A stretch of 64,000 nucleotides of DNA from Streptomyces echinoruber (lineage in GTDB: Bacteria; Actinomycetota; Actinomycetes; Streptomycetales; Streptomycetaceae). Shown here in pieces: positions 44,650 through 52,930 of this stretch (the stretch's first letter is position 1; every line of letters starts with the position of its first letter). Where the stretch lies: the NCBI RefSeq assembly GCF_014651135.1, contig NZ_BMWH01000017.1:1-64000 (forward strand). Direction: 5' to 3'. A program made the position numbers and the translations under genes. The notes under the pieces are model-generated. The model was not told where the DNA came from and did not search any database. It worked only from the letters and a program-made list of their open reading frames with translations.

Positions 44650-46125
44650 CTACTGGCCCTGCCCCTGCTGTCCTTGCTGTCCTTGGTTCTGCTGGCCTCC
44701 TTGCTTGGCCGCGTTGACGGATGTCTTGGCCTGGCCGCCGCTCTTGCTGCCGATGAGCTGGAAGGTCACGCCTCCCTCGTCCGCCTTGGTGATCTGGTAG
44801 GAGCCCACGGCATCGGCCGCGCCCTTGTCGTTGACCTGGAAGGTCGTGATCTTCCTCGCGTCGCCGTTCGGACCGCCGACGTAGAGGGTGACGTTCTCCC
44901 TCGCGGCGAACCCGGTGACGTAGAAGCTCACCGTCGTACCGGCCTTGGCGGAGTACGTGCTGGGCTCGGCGGCCGGCGAGTAGGGCATCACCTGGAAGCC
45001 GGACCGGGCCACGGCGCGGGTCTGGTCGCCGATCGCGGTGAGGCTCTGCCTGCCCTTCAGGCCGAAGGGCACGCTGAAGGACACGGCTCCGACCTTGCCG
45101 TTGGCGTCCGCGTTGGTGGTGAAGGCCGGGATTCCGCCGACGCTGTTGATGTAGTAGAGGATGCGCTCGCCGGGGGCGAACCCGCCGGCGGAGACAGTGA
45201 TCCGCTGTCCGGCCTTCAGGGCGTAGGGCGACGACTTGATCGACGGGTACAGGCCCAGGACCTGGAAGGGCGCGCTGGCCGTGGTCCGGCTCTTCTTGCC
45301 GACCAGGATCAGGGTGCTGGGGCCGGTGGGGGCCACGCCGACCTTGATGTCCGCGCGGCCGATGCCGCCGGAACCGTCGGCGGTCAAGGTGGCGTCCGGC
45401 TTGCCGCCGGCGCGGCCCCAGTAGACGTCGATGGGTTCCCCGGCCTGGAAGCCGCGGACGCTCAGCGACACCGAGTCGCCGGGTTTGCCCACCTGCTTGT
45501 TGACCTTCACGGAGCCGATCACGCCGCCCGAGACGAGCTGGGCCTCGGCCGCCTTGTCGCCGTCGTGCTGCTGCGCGACCACGACGGCGCCCCTGCTGAC
45601 CTCCTCGGGCACGGTGATCTGGGCGTTGATCGACCCCCACCGGTCGGTCTTCGCCGTGGCGATGCTCTTTCCCTCGGTCTGCTTGGCCGAGGTCTTCAGG
45701 AACAGGTCCACGGTGGACTTGGCGTCGAAGCCCGCGCCTTCGACGGTGGCCTTGCCGCCGGGCGCGACCAGGCCGGGGTTGATCACGATGATCGGCCCGG
45801 CCTCCCTCGGGACCTTCTGTCCTCCCAGCCTGACCGTCTTCGTCTTCTGGGAGGGCGTGTCGAGCTCCTTGGGCTCGCCTTTCCTGTTGTGGGACTTGGA
45901 GTTGTCTCCGGTGGTGTTGAGCGCCCCGCCGAAACCGCCGCTCTTCGCGACGACTTGGACGAGGGAGCCCACGACCAGGAGCGCCACGGCGATCATCAGG
46001 AGCTTTTTCCAGGTGAACCGCCTCTTCGTTCCTCCGGTTCCTTCGGGAGGAATACGCTCGGTTCCCTCAGGGCTATCCGGTGTTCCCTTTTCCCTGCCCT
46101 CGGGGTTTTCGGGCATGACGTTCAC
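44650..46125 (-). CDS. Membrane-anchored surface protein with beta-sandwich repeats
   Basis: 491 aa. A charged N-terminus (1-40) and one membrane helix (KLLMIAVALLVVGSLVQVVA, about 41-60) are followed by an extracellular part with about four repeats of 85-100 residues, each with a GF-containing core (EGAGFDAKSTVDLFL, VRGFQAGEPIDVYWG, AGGFAPGERILYYI, VTGFAARENVTLYVG), like Ig/IPT-type folds. The tail is Gln/Gly-rich (QGGQQNQGQQGQQGQGQ). It lies directly after the GT39 gene and is a candidate substrate or scaffold for the operon's glycosylation enzymes. Family not known to me. Confidence 0.82.
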   Translation of the reverse strand: MNVMPENPEGREKGTPDSPEGTERIPPEGTGGTKRRFTWKKLLMIAVALLVVGSLVQVVAKSGGFGGALNTTGDNSKSHNRKGEPKELDTPSQKTKTVRLGGQKVPREAGPIIVINPGLVAPGGKATVEGAGFDAKSTVDLFLKTSAKQTEGKSIATAKTDRWGSINAQITVPEEVSRGAVVVAQQHDGDKAAEAQLVSGGVIGSVKVNKQVGKPGDSVSLSVRGFQAGEPIDVYWGRAGGKPDATLTADGSGGIGRADIKVGVAPTGPSTLILVGKKSRTTASAPFQVLGLYPSIKSSPYALKAGQRITVSAGGFAPGERILYYINSVGGIPAFTTNADANGKVGAVSFSVPFGLKGRQSLTAIGDQTRAVARSGFQVMPYSPAAEPSTYSAKAGTTVSFYVTGFAARENVTLYVGGPNGDARKITTFQVNDKGAADAVGSYQITKADEGGVTFQLIGSKSGGQAKTSVNAAKQGGQQNQGQQGQQGQGQ

Positions 46126-46140
46126 CTCCTCGGCCCGGGA

Positions 46141-47844
46141 CTAACCGACCCGGTAGATCTGCAGCTTGATGTCGCCCTGACTGGTCTCCCAGACCTTCCT
46201 GGAGTTCTTCAGCGCGGTCAGGATCCAGTTCTCGCGCCCGTCGCCGTTGTTGCCGTCCATGGCCTGCCGCATCTTGTTGGACATGATGATGTAGTCGATG
46301 TTCCGCCAGTTCTTGGCGAAGAGTTTGTCGCGCACGTCGGGGTCGGACGAGGCGTTCCAGTGGGAATGCGCGAACGGGTAGAAGGGGGGCACGTCGTGGA
46401 GTTCGCTCCACAGGTCGTCGTCCATGATGATCCGCGCGTTCGCCGGGACGTTCTTCCGTATCCAGGCGACCTGCCGCTCCTGCATGCGGGTCAGGTTCAG
46501 CTTCGGCTGGTACTGGTCCGCGATCGCCACCCGCCCCTCGTCGTTGACCGTCAGCAGGTAGCCGGTGGCCGGGAGGAGCAGCACCACGGCACCGAATGCG
46601 GCGGGCAACGCCTTGCGCAGCCCTGGACGGAAGCGGCGCAGCAGCCGGTCCGCCGTCATGCCGATGGTCGCGGCGAACAGCGGGATCAGGGGGGTGATGT
46701 AGAAGTCCAGCAGCACGCTGCCGCGCACCAGGTAGAGGCTGTAGGCGAAGGCGAGGGTGCCGATGATCAGGAAGCCCGGGTTCCGCCCGCGGTCCCGGAC
46801 GCCCCAGTACAGGGCGGCCAGTACGGAGAGCAGGCCGAGGATCAGGAACACCCCGTCCCGGGGGAGCCAGCTGGCGTACAGGAGGCTGCCATGGCCGACC
46901 AGGGAGCCCTGGTTGCGGTTGATCTGCCACCACAGGGTGTAGAGCAGGGACACGTGGTCGGCCGGCGGGTTGTTCAGGTCGAAGTCGAGGCCACTGGGCA
47001 TGAGCTCGTTCTTCAGCACCGCGTACAGGACGTAGCCGCCGACCGGGACCGCCAGCGCGAACGGCCACAGCGACTTGGCGAATCGGCGCTGGGCGGAACC
47101 CCTCGTCCTGCGGTGCAGCAGATACACCAGGGTGGGCACGAAGAAGACCGCGTTCTCCTTGGTGATCAGCGCCATCCCCAGTGCGGCCCCGGCGCCCAGC
47201 GCGTGGCGGATCCTCATGTCGCGGCAGAGCAGCAGGTACAGGCTCAGCAGCACCCAGAACATCATGAGGTTGTCCAGCAGGACCTGCCGCTGGTAGTAGA
47301 CGGCGATCGGCGAGACGTTGTAGAAGAACGAGGTCACGGAGGCGGCCAGGAGGCTGCCGGTCAGCCGCCGGACGATCTCGAAGAGCAGGACGACGCCGGC
47401 CAGGTGGACCAGCAGCATCAGGAACCGGCCGGTGTTGATCGCGTTGCCGAACGTCTCGAACTGGTTCGGCAACGGGAAGGCCCAGCCGGCGAGCTGGATC
47501 CAGCCGCCGGGCGCGTGGTCGTAGTCGTAGGTGTACGGCGACAGGCTGGTCTGCCGCACCAGCGACCACGCGCGCTGCATGTAGATGCCCTCGTCGGTGA
47601 GGTACAGCGGGTACTGGAACAGGTGCCAGCCGTGCGTGACGAGCCCCATGAGCACGGCGGCGCCCAGCGCGATCCGTCCGCGCCGCCCCAGCGGGCGGAA
47701 CCGGCCCAGTGTGACGACCGGTTGCGGGGCGCGCCCAGCGGGTGCCGGGGCCTGCCCGGTGGCCTGTGCGGCGGGTGCGCGTCTTTCGTCGGGGACCACG
47801 ACCAACTGGGGCCTGGCCGCATCCCGTCCCGGTTCATGCGACAT
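46141..47844 (-). CDS. GT39 (PMT/ArnT-like) membrane glycosyltransferase
   Basis: 567 aa with about ten or more hydrophobic helices. An acidic catalytic motif in the first loop is LYLTDEGIYMQRAWSL (about 77-92), as in PMT_2/ArnT-type transferases that use polyprenyl-phosphate sugars; the C-terminal soluble part includes VPANARIIMDDDLWSEL. It would add a sugar to a protein or glycan on the outer face of the membrane. Its start overlaps the end of the GT2 gene, and the gene for the surface repeat protein follows 15 bp later. Confidence 0.88.
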   Translation of the reverse strand: MSHEPGRDAARPQLVVVPDERRAPAAQATGQAPAPAGRAPQPVVTLGRFRPLGRRGRIALGAAVLMGLVTHGWHLFQYPLYLTDEGIYMQRAWSLVRQTSLSPYTYDYDHAPGGWIQLAGWAFPLPNQFETFGNAINTGRFLMLLVHLAGVVLLFEIVRRLTGSLLAASVTSFFYNVSPIAVYYQRQVLLDNLMMFWVLLSLYLLLCRDMRIRHALGAGAALGMALITKENAVFFVPTLVYLLHRRTRGSAQRRFAKSLWPFALAVPVGGYVLYAVLKNELMPSGLDFDLNNPPADHVSLLYTLWWQINRNQGSLVGHGSLLYASWLPRDGVFLILGLLSVLAALYWGVRDRGRNPGFLIIGTLAFAYSLYLVRGSVLLDFYITPLIPLFAATIGMTADRLLRRFRPGLRKALPAAFGAVVLLLPATGYLLTVNDEGRVAIADQYQPKLNLTRMQERQVAWIRKNVPANARIIMDDDLWSELHDVPPFYPFAHSHWNASSDPDVRDKLFAKNWRNIDYIIMSNKMRQAMDGNNGDGRENWILTALKNSRKVWETSQGDIKLQIYRVG

Positions 47845-49126
47845 GGGAGTCCGCCTCCGGTGGTTCGGCCCGGTGGGCGCCGACGTGCTGGGTCTTCTCC
47901 CAGTCGCTGCGGCCGGTCATCTGGCGTCGCATGGCGCGGAGCGCGGCGTAGGAGAGGACGAGTTGGTACGGGTACCAGGCGACGGCCATCCGCAGGACGG
48001 CTTTCGGTGTCGCCTGCAGTCCGTGGGCGTCGGTGAACTCGTACAGGCCCACGGCCTGCGTCACGAAGTGCGCCGCCAGCATCAGCACGGGCAGCCAGGA
48101 GATGAGCGCCACCAGCACCGGGACCTTCAAAAAGAGCATCATGCCGAGGGAGACCAGCAGGTACAGGCCCAGCAGCGCCTGCCCGTGCGGGAACGCCAGG
48201 ACGTAGAAGGCGAGCCAGCGCTGCTTGCGGGTGGGCATCTGCTTCCAGGTCCCTTTGCGCAGGGTCTGCATGAACCCCTGGCTCCACCGGGTGCGCTGCC
48301 GGACGAAGTGGCCGAGCGTGGGCGGGGTCTCCTCCTTGGTGACGTAGCGGTCGTCGTAGACCACGCGCACCCGCTCCCCCGCGGCGGACACCCGCAGCCC
48401 CAGGTCCGCGTCCTCGGTGAGGTTGTGGTCGTCCCAGCCGCCCAGGCGCACCAGCAACTCGCGCCGGAAGAACACCGTGTTGCCGCCGAGCGGGATGGCC
48501 CCCTCGAGGGCGTGGTAGTGCAGACGGCTCTTGAACCAGAAGAAATACTCCAGGACGTTCAGGGCGGAGTACCAGGTGGACTGATAGTTCATCAGCTGCA
48601 CGCCGGCCTGGACGACGTTGACCCGGTCCTGGATCATCACCGTGTTGACCAGGGCGAAGATCGCGGGGTGGATGTCGTCCTCGGCGTCGAAGATGGTCAC
48701 CACGTCGTGGCTCGTGTGCGGCAGGGCCGCGTTGAGGCCGTGGGGCTTGTTGACGGGCTGGTCGTCGAAGACGACGACCCCGACGTTGTGCACCCCCTCC
48801 CGGCCGAGTTCGGCGATCTTCTCCTCGGCCCTGGCGATCGTGCCGGTGTCGTCCGCCGAGCAGATCACGAAGACCTCCAGCAGCTCGGCCGGATAGTCGG
48901 CGCGCACCACCCGCTCGATGGTGGTCTGGATGACGTCCTCTTCGTGCCGGGCCGGCAGCAGCACGCTGAAGGACAGCCGGGGCGGCAGGAACTCCTCCGG
49001 CGCCCGGGCCCTCTCCTCGGCGTCCTTCTGGTCCCAGGTGTAGAGCATCAGGTACAGGACGTGGGCCGACTGCACCGTGAGCAGGACGGAGATCAGAACC
49101 AGTCCGGTGTGCAGGAGGAGGGTCAT
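47834..49126 (-). CDS. Cellulose-synthase-like GT2 glycosyltransferase
   Basis: 430 aa processive-type GT2. N-terminal helix (MTLLLHTGLVLISVLLTVQS), catalytic domain with DAEDDIHP (DxD-like), EDADLGLR and RQRTRWSQGFMQ (the Q/RxxRW motif), then three or four C-terminal helices. This layout fits polymerising synthases of the cellulose/beta-glycan kind, although no PilZ domain is present. The ATG overlaps the GtrA stop (ATGA). The GH6 and GH5 hydrolases just right of this operon fit a beta-glucan made and trimmed at the surface. Confidence 0.9.
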   Translation of the reverse strand: MTLLLHTGLVLISVLLTVQSAHVLYLMLYTWDQKDAEERARAPEEFLPPRLSFSVLLPARHEEDVIQTTIERVVRADYPAELLEVFVICSADDTGTIARAEEKIAELGREGVHNVGVVVFDDQPVNKPHGLNAALPHTSHDVVTIFDAEDDIHPAIFALVNTVMIQDRVNVVQAGVQLMNYQSTWYSALNVLEYFFWFKSRLHYHALEGAIPLGGNTVFFRRELLVRLGGWDDHNLTEDADLGLRVSAAGERVRVVYDDRYVTKEETPPTLGHFVRQRTRWSQGFMQTLRKGTWKQMPTRKQRWLAFYVLAFPHGQALLGLYLLVSLGMMLFLKVPVLVALISWLPVLMLAAHFVTQAVGLYEFTDAHGLQATPKAVLRMAVAWYPYQLVLSYAALRAMRRQMTGRSDWEKTQHVGAHRAEPPEADSHVA

Positions 49127-49632
49127 CGGATCCTCCCCCCGGTCCCGTCCCACACCCACAGGGCGCTGGAGGCGTAGTTGACGGCGAAGGCGGCGCCGAT
49201 GGCGAGCAGGTTCGCCGCCACGAGCTGGACCCCGCCGTGCACCAGGGTCCACAGGACGAGCACATTGACCGCGAGGCCGGTGAGCATGGACACGTTGAAC
49301 TTCCCGAATCCCCTGAGTGACGGTGTGCGCGCGGCGAAGGTCCACCAGTCGTTGAGCAGGTAGTTGTGGACCACGGCGAGCTCGACGGCCAGGACGGAGG
49401 CCGCGACGAGCGGCATCCGCAGCACGCCGTGGAGGACGTACAGCACCGCCGTGTTCACGGCCGTGCCCGCACCGCCGACCACCGCGAACCGCAGGATCCG
49501 GCTCGCCGGCAGCGCTCTGGTCCGATCGCGCCGGGCCGTGGACACGGCGGGTTTCACGGCAGGCCGCGGGGACGGTTCCGTCTCCCCTCGCGGTTCGCCG
49601 GTGTGCACGGGTACCGTCCGGAAACAGCGCAT
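49123..49632 (-). CDS. GtrA-family membrane protein
   Basis: 169 aa with four predicted helices (RILRFAVVGGAGTAVNTAVLYVL; MPLVAASVLAVELAVVHNYLLND; FNVSMLTGLAVNVLVLWTLV; LVAANLLAIGAAFAVNYASSALWVW). GtrA proteins are thought to flip polyprenyl-phosphate sugars, which would supply the GT39 enzyme. The ATG at 49632 gives normal size; a frame extension to 49785 is unlikely. First gene of the seven-gene leftward envelope operon. Confidence 0.85.
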   Translation of the reverse strand: MRCFRTVPVHTGEPRGETEPSPRPAVKPAVSTARRDRTRALPASRILRFAVVGGAGTAVNTAVLYVLHGVLRMPLVAASVLAVELAVVHNYLLNDWWTFAARTPSLRGFGKFNVSMLTGLAVNVLVLWTLVHGGVQLVAANLLAIGAAFAVNYASSALWVWDGTGGRIR

Positions 49633-50009
49633 CTGTGCCCTCCAAGCGGGAGACGCCCCGGCTCCGCTCGGCGGGACATCACACACCAGCCTGCGCTCCT
49701 GAGCAGGCGCGGGCATCACATAAACGGGTGAGCGAAGCCGCCCCCTTCTGGGGATCTCTCCCTCCCCCATTCGGGGGTCCGCCACGATCGGCCCGAAGGC
49801 CGGGGGAGCGGTTTTCCTCCCCCGAAGGGGGGAGCTCCCTCTCCCCCGTCGGCGGGTGCTGCGCCGCTCTCCGCCTGCGGACCATGGAGCGCGCAGGAGT
49901 GTCCCGGCCCGGTCCTCCGGAGGGGAGGGCCGGGCCGGGGCGGCCGGGCCGTCCTGTTTCCGTCAGCCCGGTCTCGTGGCCCACCAGCACCGGAGGTAGG
50001 TGCGTCGCC
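49633..50009. promoter_or_regulatory. Divergent region, envelope operon / subtilase
   Basis: 377 bp between the divergent GtrA and subtilase-like genes; it must hold both promoters. It includes C5/G5-type hairpins near 49766-49780 and 49817-49834 (GAAG loop). No gene seen. Confidence 0.45.
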
Positions 50010-51188
50010 ATGGCCGATCGTTCAGCGTCGGGTTGTTCAACGCCGGGTTCCAGACTCGCCGCGCGCGCCGGAGCTGCCGTCGCGGCGCTGGCACTGGCCG
50101 TCGGCCTCTCGAGCGCGGCCGCTCCGGCGGGCCTCTCGGGCACGGCCGCTCCGGCGGACTCCGGGACGCTCCGCGAGTCCGAATGGGCGTTGACCGCCCT
50201 GAAGGCGGAGCAGGCCTGGGAGACCACCAGGGGGGAGGGCGTGACGGTCGCGGTGATCGGCACCGGCGTCGACGCCTCCCATCCCGACCTGGCGGGCCGT
50301 GTCGTCGGCGGCAAGGACGCCGACGGCGCGCACGACGAGGGCTCCGCCGCGGTCCAGGGCACCCACGCGGCGGGCGTGATCGCCGGAACCGGCCGCAACT
50401 ACGACGGCCACGGCCTGCTCGGGCTCGCTCCGCAGGCGCACGTACTCCCCTTCCGGGTCTACCGCGACAACACGGCCCCGACCGCCGCGACCGCCCAATC
50501 GATCACGGACGCCGCGCGCCGGGGAGCCGACGTCATCGACGTCACTGTCGCCTTCCTCCGCCCCAGCGACGACCTCAGGAGAGCCGTCGAGTTCGCGGCC
50601 GACCGGAACGCCCTGGTCGTGGCCGGCGCGGGCGACACCGGCCGGACGAACGACGCGCAGACCTATCCGGCCGCCTATCCGGGGGTCCTCTCGGTCGCCG
50701 CCGTCGACAAGAAGGGCGCGCTCTGGCCGGGCTCCCACCACGGCAAGGACGTGGACCTGGCCGCGCCGGGCGTCGACATCCTGACCACCGCCAGGAACCA
50801 CGACTACTGGACCGGCTCCGGCACCGCGCTCGCGGCGTCCTGGGTGGCGGGCTCGGCCGCGCTGCTGCGCTCCGAGCACCCGAAGTGGACCGTCGAGCAG
50901 GTCACCCGGGCACTGACCGGGACGGCCGCCGGGCACGGCAAGGCACGCTGGAACGCGCGGTACGGCTGGGGGGCCGTCGCCCCCGCGGCGGCGCTGGCGC
51001 AGCGCGCCGTCCCGTCCGGCTCCGTGCCCGCGCCGCCGAACGAGCGGGCGGCGGACACCGACAGCCGCACGTCCTCCGACACCGGGCCGGCGCTGGTCGT
51101 CCTGGCCGTGACCGCGGCGATGTTCGTCCTGGCCGTCATCGCCTGGTTCCTGATCCGGCGCAGCGTCACCCCGTCGGACGACGACTGA
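50010..51188 (+). CDS. Catalytically dead subtilase (mycosin-like pseudoprotease)
   Basis: 392 aa S8-fold protein with signal peptide (about 1-48), subtilase domain (about 60-335) and a C-terminal membrane helix (VVLAVTAAMFVLAVIAWFLI) plus short tail, the layout of type VII secretion mycosins. The catalytic residues are mostly gone: Asp becomes G84 (AVIGTGVDASHPDL), Asn of the oxyanion hole becomes D209 (VVAGAGDTG), and the nucleophile Ser becomes A273 (GTALAASWVAG). Only H119 (QGTHAAG) remains. The rest of the fold looks intact and in frame, so a binding or scaffold role is likelier than decay. The stop is 11 bp before the GH6 start. Confidence 0.9.
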   Translation: MADRSASGCSTPGSRLAARAGAAVAALALAVGLSSAAAPAGLSGTAAPADSGTLRESEWALTALKAEQAWETTRGEGVTVAVIGTGVDASHPDLAGRVVGGKDADGAHDEGSAAVQGTHAAGVIAGTGRNYDGHGLLGLAPQAHVLPFRVYRDNTAPTAATAQSITDAARRGADVIDVTVAFLRPSDDLRRAVEFAADRNALVVAGAGDTGRTNDAQTYPAAYPGVLSVAAVDKKGALWPGSHHGKDVDLAAPGVDILTTARNHDYWTGSGTALAASWVAGSAALLRSEHPKWTVEQVTRALTGTAAGHGKARWNARYGWGAVAPAAALAQRAVPSGSVPAPPNERAADTDSRTSSDTGPALVVLAVTAAMFVLAVIAWFLIRRSVTPSDDD

Positions 51189-51199
51189 CGGCGGGCCGG

Positions 51200-52264
51200 T
51201 TGACCAGCCACGCTCCCGAGCGCACGCGCCCCGAAACACCCGTCCCGGCGCGCACGCAGCCACGTCCGCAAGGGGTGCGGCTGGCGGCTCTGCTGGCCGC
51301 CCTCGGCCTCCTCGTGGCGGTCGCCGCGGCGACGGCCGTCCCGTTCCCCCCGCACCCGGGCACCGGCGCCGCCCCGCCTCCCGCCCCGCCAAAGCCGCGT
51401 TTCCCCGCCGTGACCCGTCTCTACACCGCCTCCGACACCCCGGCCGCCCGCTGGGTGCGCGCACACGCCCGGGATCCCCGGGCAGCGGTCATCCGAAAGC
51501 GCATCGCCGCCCGGCCGCAGGGGGCCTGGTTCACCAACCCGGATCCGTCGAAGGTGGCGGGCGAGGTGCGCGCCGTGGTCGACGCGGCCCGGGTCCAGGG
51601 CGCGATGCCGGTCCTGGTCGCCTACGCCGTGCACCGCCGCGACTGCTCCGGACACAGCGACGGCGGCACCGGCGATCTGGCCCCCTACCGTGACTGGATC
51701 GAGAACTTCGCCCGGGGAATCGGCTCGGCAAAGGCGCTGGTGGTCCTCGAACCCGACGCCCTCGCACTCGCCGACTGCCTCAACTCCCGGGAGCGGCGGA
51801 TCCGCTTCGCGGCCCTGTCCTACGCGGGCCGCATGCTCCGCCACCACGCCCCGCGCTCCTCGGTCTACTACGACGCGGGCCACTCCGGGTGGCAGCCCGC
51901 CCGGACCATGGCCGACCGGCTCAGGCGCGCCGGGGCCACCCGCTACGCGGACGGCATCGCGCTGAACGTGTCGAACTTCAACCGGACCCGTGACGAGATC
52001 GACTACGGCCGCTCGGTCCTCCGTGAGCTGGGCAGCGCCCGCCTGACCATGGTGATCGACACCAGCCGCAACGGCGCCGGTCCGGCCCGGGGCCACCGCG
52101 CCTGCGATCCGTCGGGCCGGCGCCTGGGACGGGCCCCGACGACCGACACCGGCGTGCGCGGCGTCGATGCCTACCTGTGGGTGAAGCCGCCGGGCCAGAC
52201 CGACGGCTGCGCGGCGGCCGCGGGGACCTTCGACGCACGGTACGCCTACCTGCTCGCTCGGTGA
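51200..52264 (+). CDS. Secreted/anchored GH6 glycoside hydrolase
   Basis: 354 aa GH6 (endoglucanase-type) enzyme. One N-terminal hydrophobic segment (VRLAALLAALGLLVAVAAAT) serves as signal or anchor. Catalytic-domain motifs are VAYAVHRRDCSGHSDGG, VVLEPDALALADC (acid Asp), YYDAGHSGW and a C-terminal WVKPPGQTDGC. It would cut beta-1,4-glucan. The TTG at 51200, 11 bp after the subtilase stop, gives the longest credible form; a GTG within the hydrophobic segment is a possible shorter start. Co-transcribed with the pseudoprotease gene, and close to the GT2 synthase operon. Confidence 0.88.
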   Translation: MTSHAPERTRPETPVPARTQPRPQGVRLAALLAALGLLVAVAAATAVPFPPHPGTGAAPPPAPPKPRFPAVTRLYTASDTPAARWVRAHARDPRAAVIRKRIAARPQGAWFTNPDPSKVAGEVRAVVDAARVQGAMPVLVAYAVHRRDCSGHSDGGTGDLAPYRDWIENFARGIGSAKALVVLEPDALALADCLNSRERRIRFAALSYAGRMLRHHAPRSSVYYDAGHSGWQPARTMADRLRRAGATRYADGIALNVSNFNRTRDEIDYGRSVLRELGSARLTMVIDTSRNGAGPARGHRACDPSGRRLGRAPTTDTGVRGVDAYLWVKPPGQTDGCAAAAGTFDARYAYLLAR

Positions 52265-52314
52265 CGAGACGAAACCACCCATCCTCTCTTCGCGCACATA
52301 AGGAATACAAGTAA

Positions 52315-52370
52315 CCAAACGGCCGAATTCGGTCTACTTCAATTGAAGTAGACCGAATTCGGCCGTTTGG
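52315..52370. repeat. 56-bp perfect palindrome
   Basis: 28-base arms (52315-52342 and 52343-52370) are perfectly complementary with no loop; the centre is CTTCAATTGAAG. It begins 50 bases after the GH6 stop, so it could form a cruciform in DNA or a very long hairpin ending GH6 transcripts. The right arm enters the first unit of the 24-bp array. Confidence 0.97.
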
Positions 52371-52500
52371 CGTGCGCGGAGTTCGGTCTTTCGGTGTGTG
52401 CGGAATTCAGCCGTTTGGCGCGCGCGGGATTCAGTCTTTTGGCGTGCGCGGGATTCAGTCTTTTGGCGTGCGCGGGATTCGGCCTTTTGGTGTGCACGAA
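52357..52500. repeat. 24-bp tandem array, six units
   Basis: Units start at 52357, 52381, 52405, 52429, 52453 and 52477. Units 4 and 5 are identical (ATTCAGTCTTTTGGCGTGCG core); the others differ by two to seven bases. The array lies 88 bp upstream of the receiver-domain gene. Because 24 is a multiple of 3, the minus strand reads as an octapeptide repeat (KRLNPAHA-like) without stops. Confidence 0.95.
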
Positions 52501-52588
52501 ATTAGCTCGGCCGTACGAAGATTCGGCCAGGACTCTTTTCCTAGCCTCGTGGGCAACGCGACAGAAAGTCCGAAGGAGCCCACCGCCC

Positions 52589-52930
52589 ATGAAAAGAGTT
52601 CTCATCGTGGAGCCTCATCCGCAGGTACGGGGAGCCCTTTCCGAACTCGTGGAGGACGAGCCCGGATGCGAACTGGCGGGGGCATTCACCACCATCGCCG
52701 AGGCGATGCCGCTGGTCAGTGAGCTGATGCCGGACGTGGTCCTGGTCGACGCGGACGCGTCGGACCGGCAGTCCCGCCGAATCGGCGAACTCCTTCCCAC
52801 GGCTTTGCTGGTCTTTCTTTCCGCGGCCGCAGAGCCATGCAAGGAGTGCCCGGAACCACCGGCAGAAACGCCCTGCATCAGCATTCTCAAGACCGACGCA
52901 CCCGAATTCCTCAGGAGTCTCACCTCATGA
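52589..52930 (+). CDS. Stand-alone receiver (REC) domain protein
   Basis: 113 aa receiver domain only. MKRVLIVEPHPQVRGAL, phospho-acceptor D54 in VVLVDADASD, switch Ser in LLVFLSAAA and Lys in SILKTDAP are present; the usual acidic pair before the loop is reduced to a single Glu (VEPH). No output domain. The stop overlaps the GH5 start (ATGA), so it is made together with a secreted glycosidase, an unusual pairing. It may tune a nearby kinase such as the REC-PAS kinase at 42240. AAGGAG precedes the ATG. Confidence 0.88.
   Translation: MKRVLIVEPHPQVRGALSELVEDEPGCELAGAFTTIAEAMPLVSELMPDVVLVDADASDRQSRRIGELLPTALLVFLSAAAEPCKECPEPPAETPCISILKTDAPEFLRSLTS

Noticed and set aside
44602-48036. Very long plus-strand open frame (1144 codons) opposite the envelope operon
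   Set aside because: It lies entirely antisense to the repeat protein and GT39 genes, whose domains are clear. Long antisense frames are normal at this GC content, and its Val/Gly/Asp-rich translation has no motif.
49992-51199. Single large protein running through the subtilase region into GH6 (frame open from 50000 to 52264)
   Set aside because: Between 50000 and 51199 that frame is an Arg-rich shadow of the subtilase gene; only the part after 51200 has GH6 motifs.
52357-52500. 24-bp array as a CRISPR
   Set aside because: Units are directly adjacent with no spacers, and no cas genes are in the window. The same holds for the 25-bp array at 32686.
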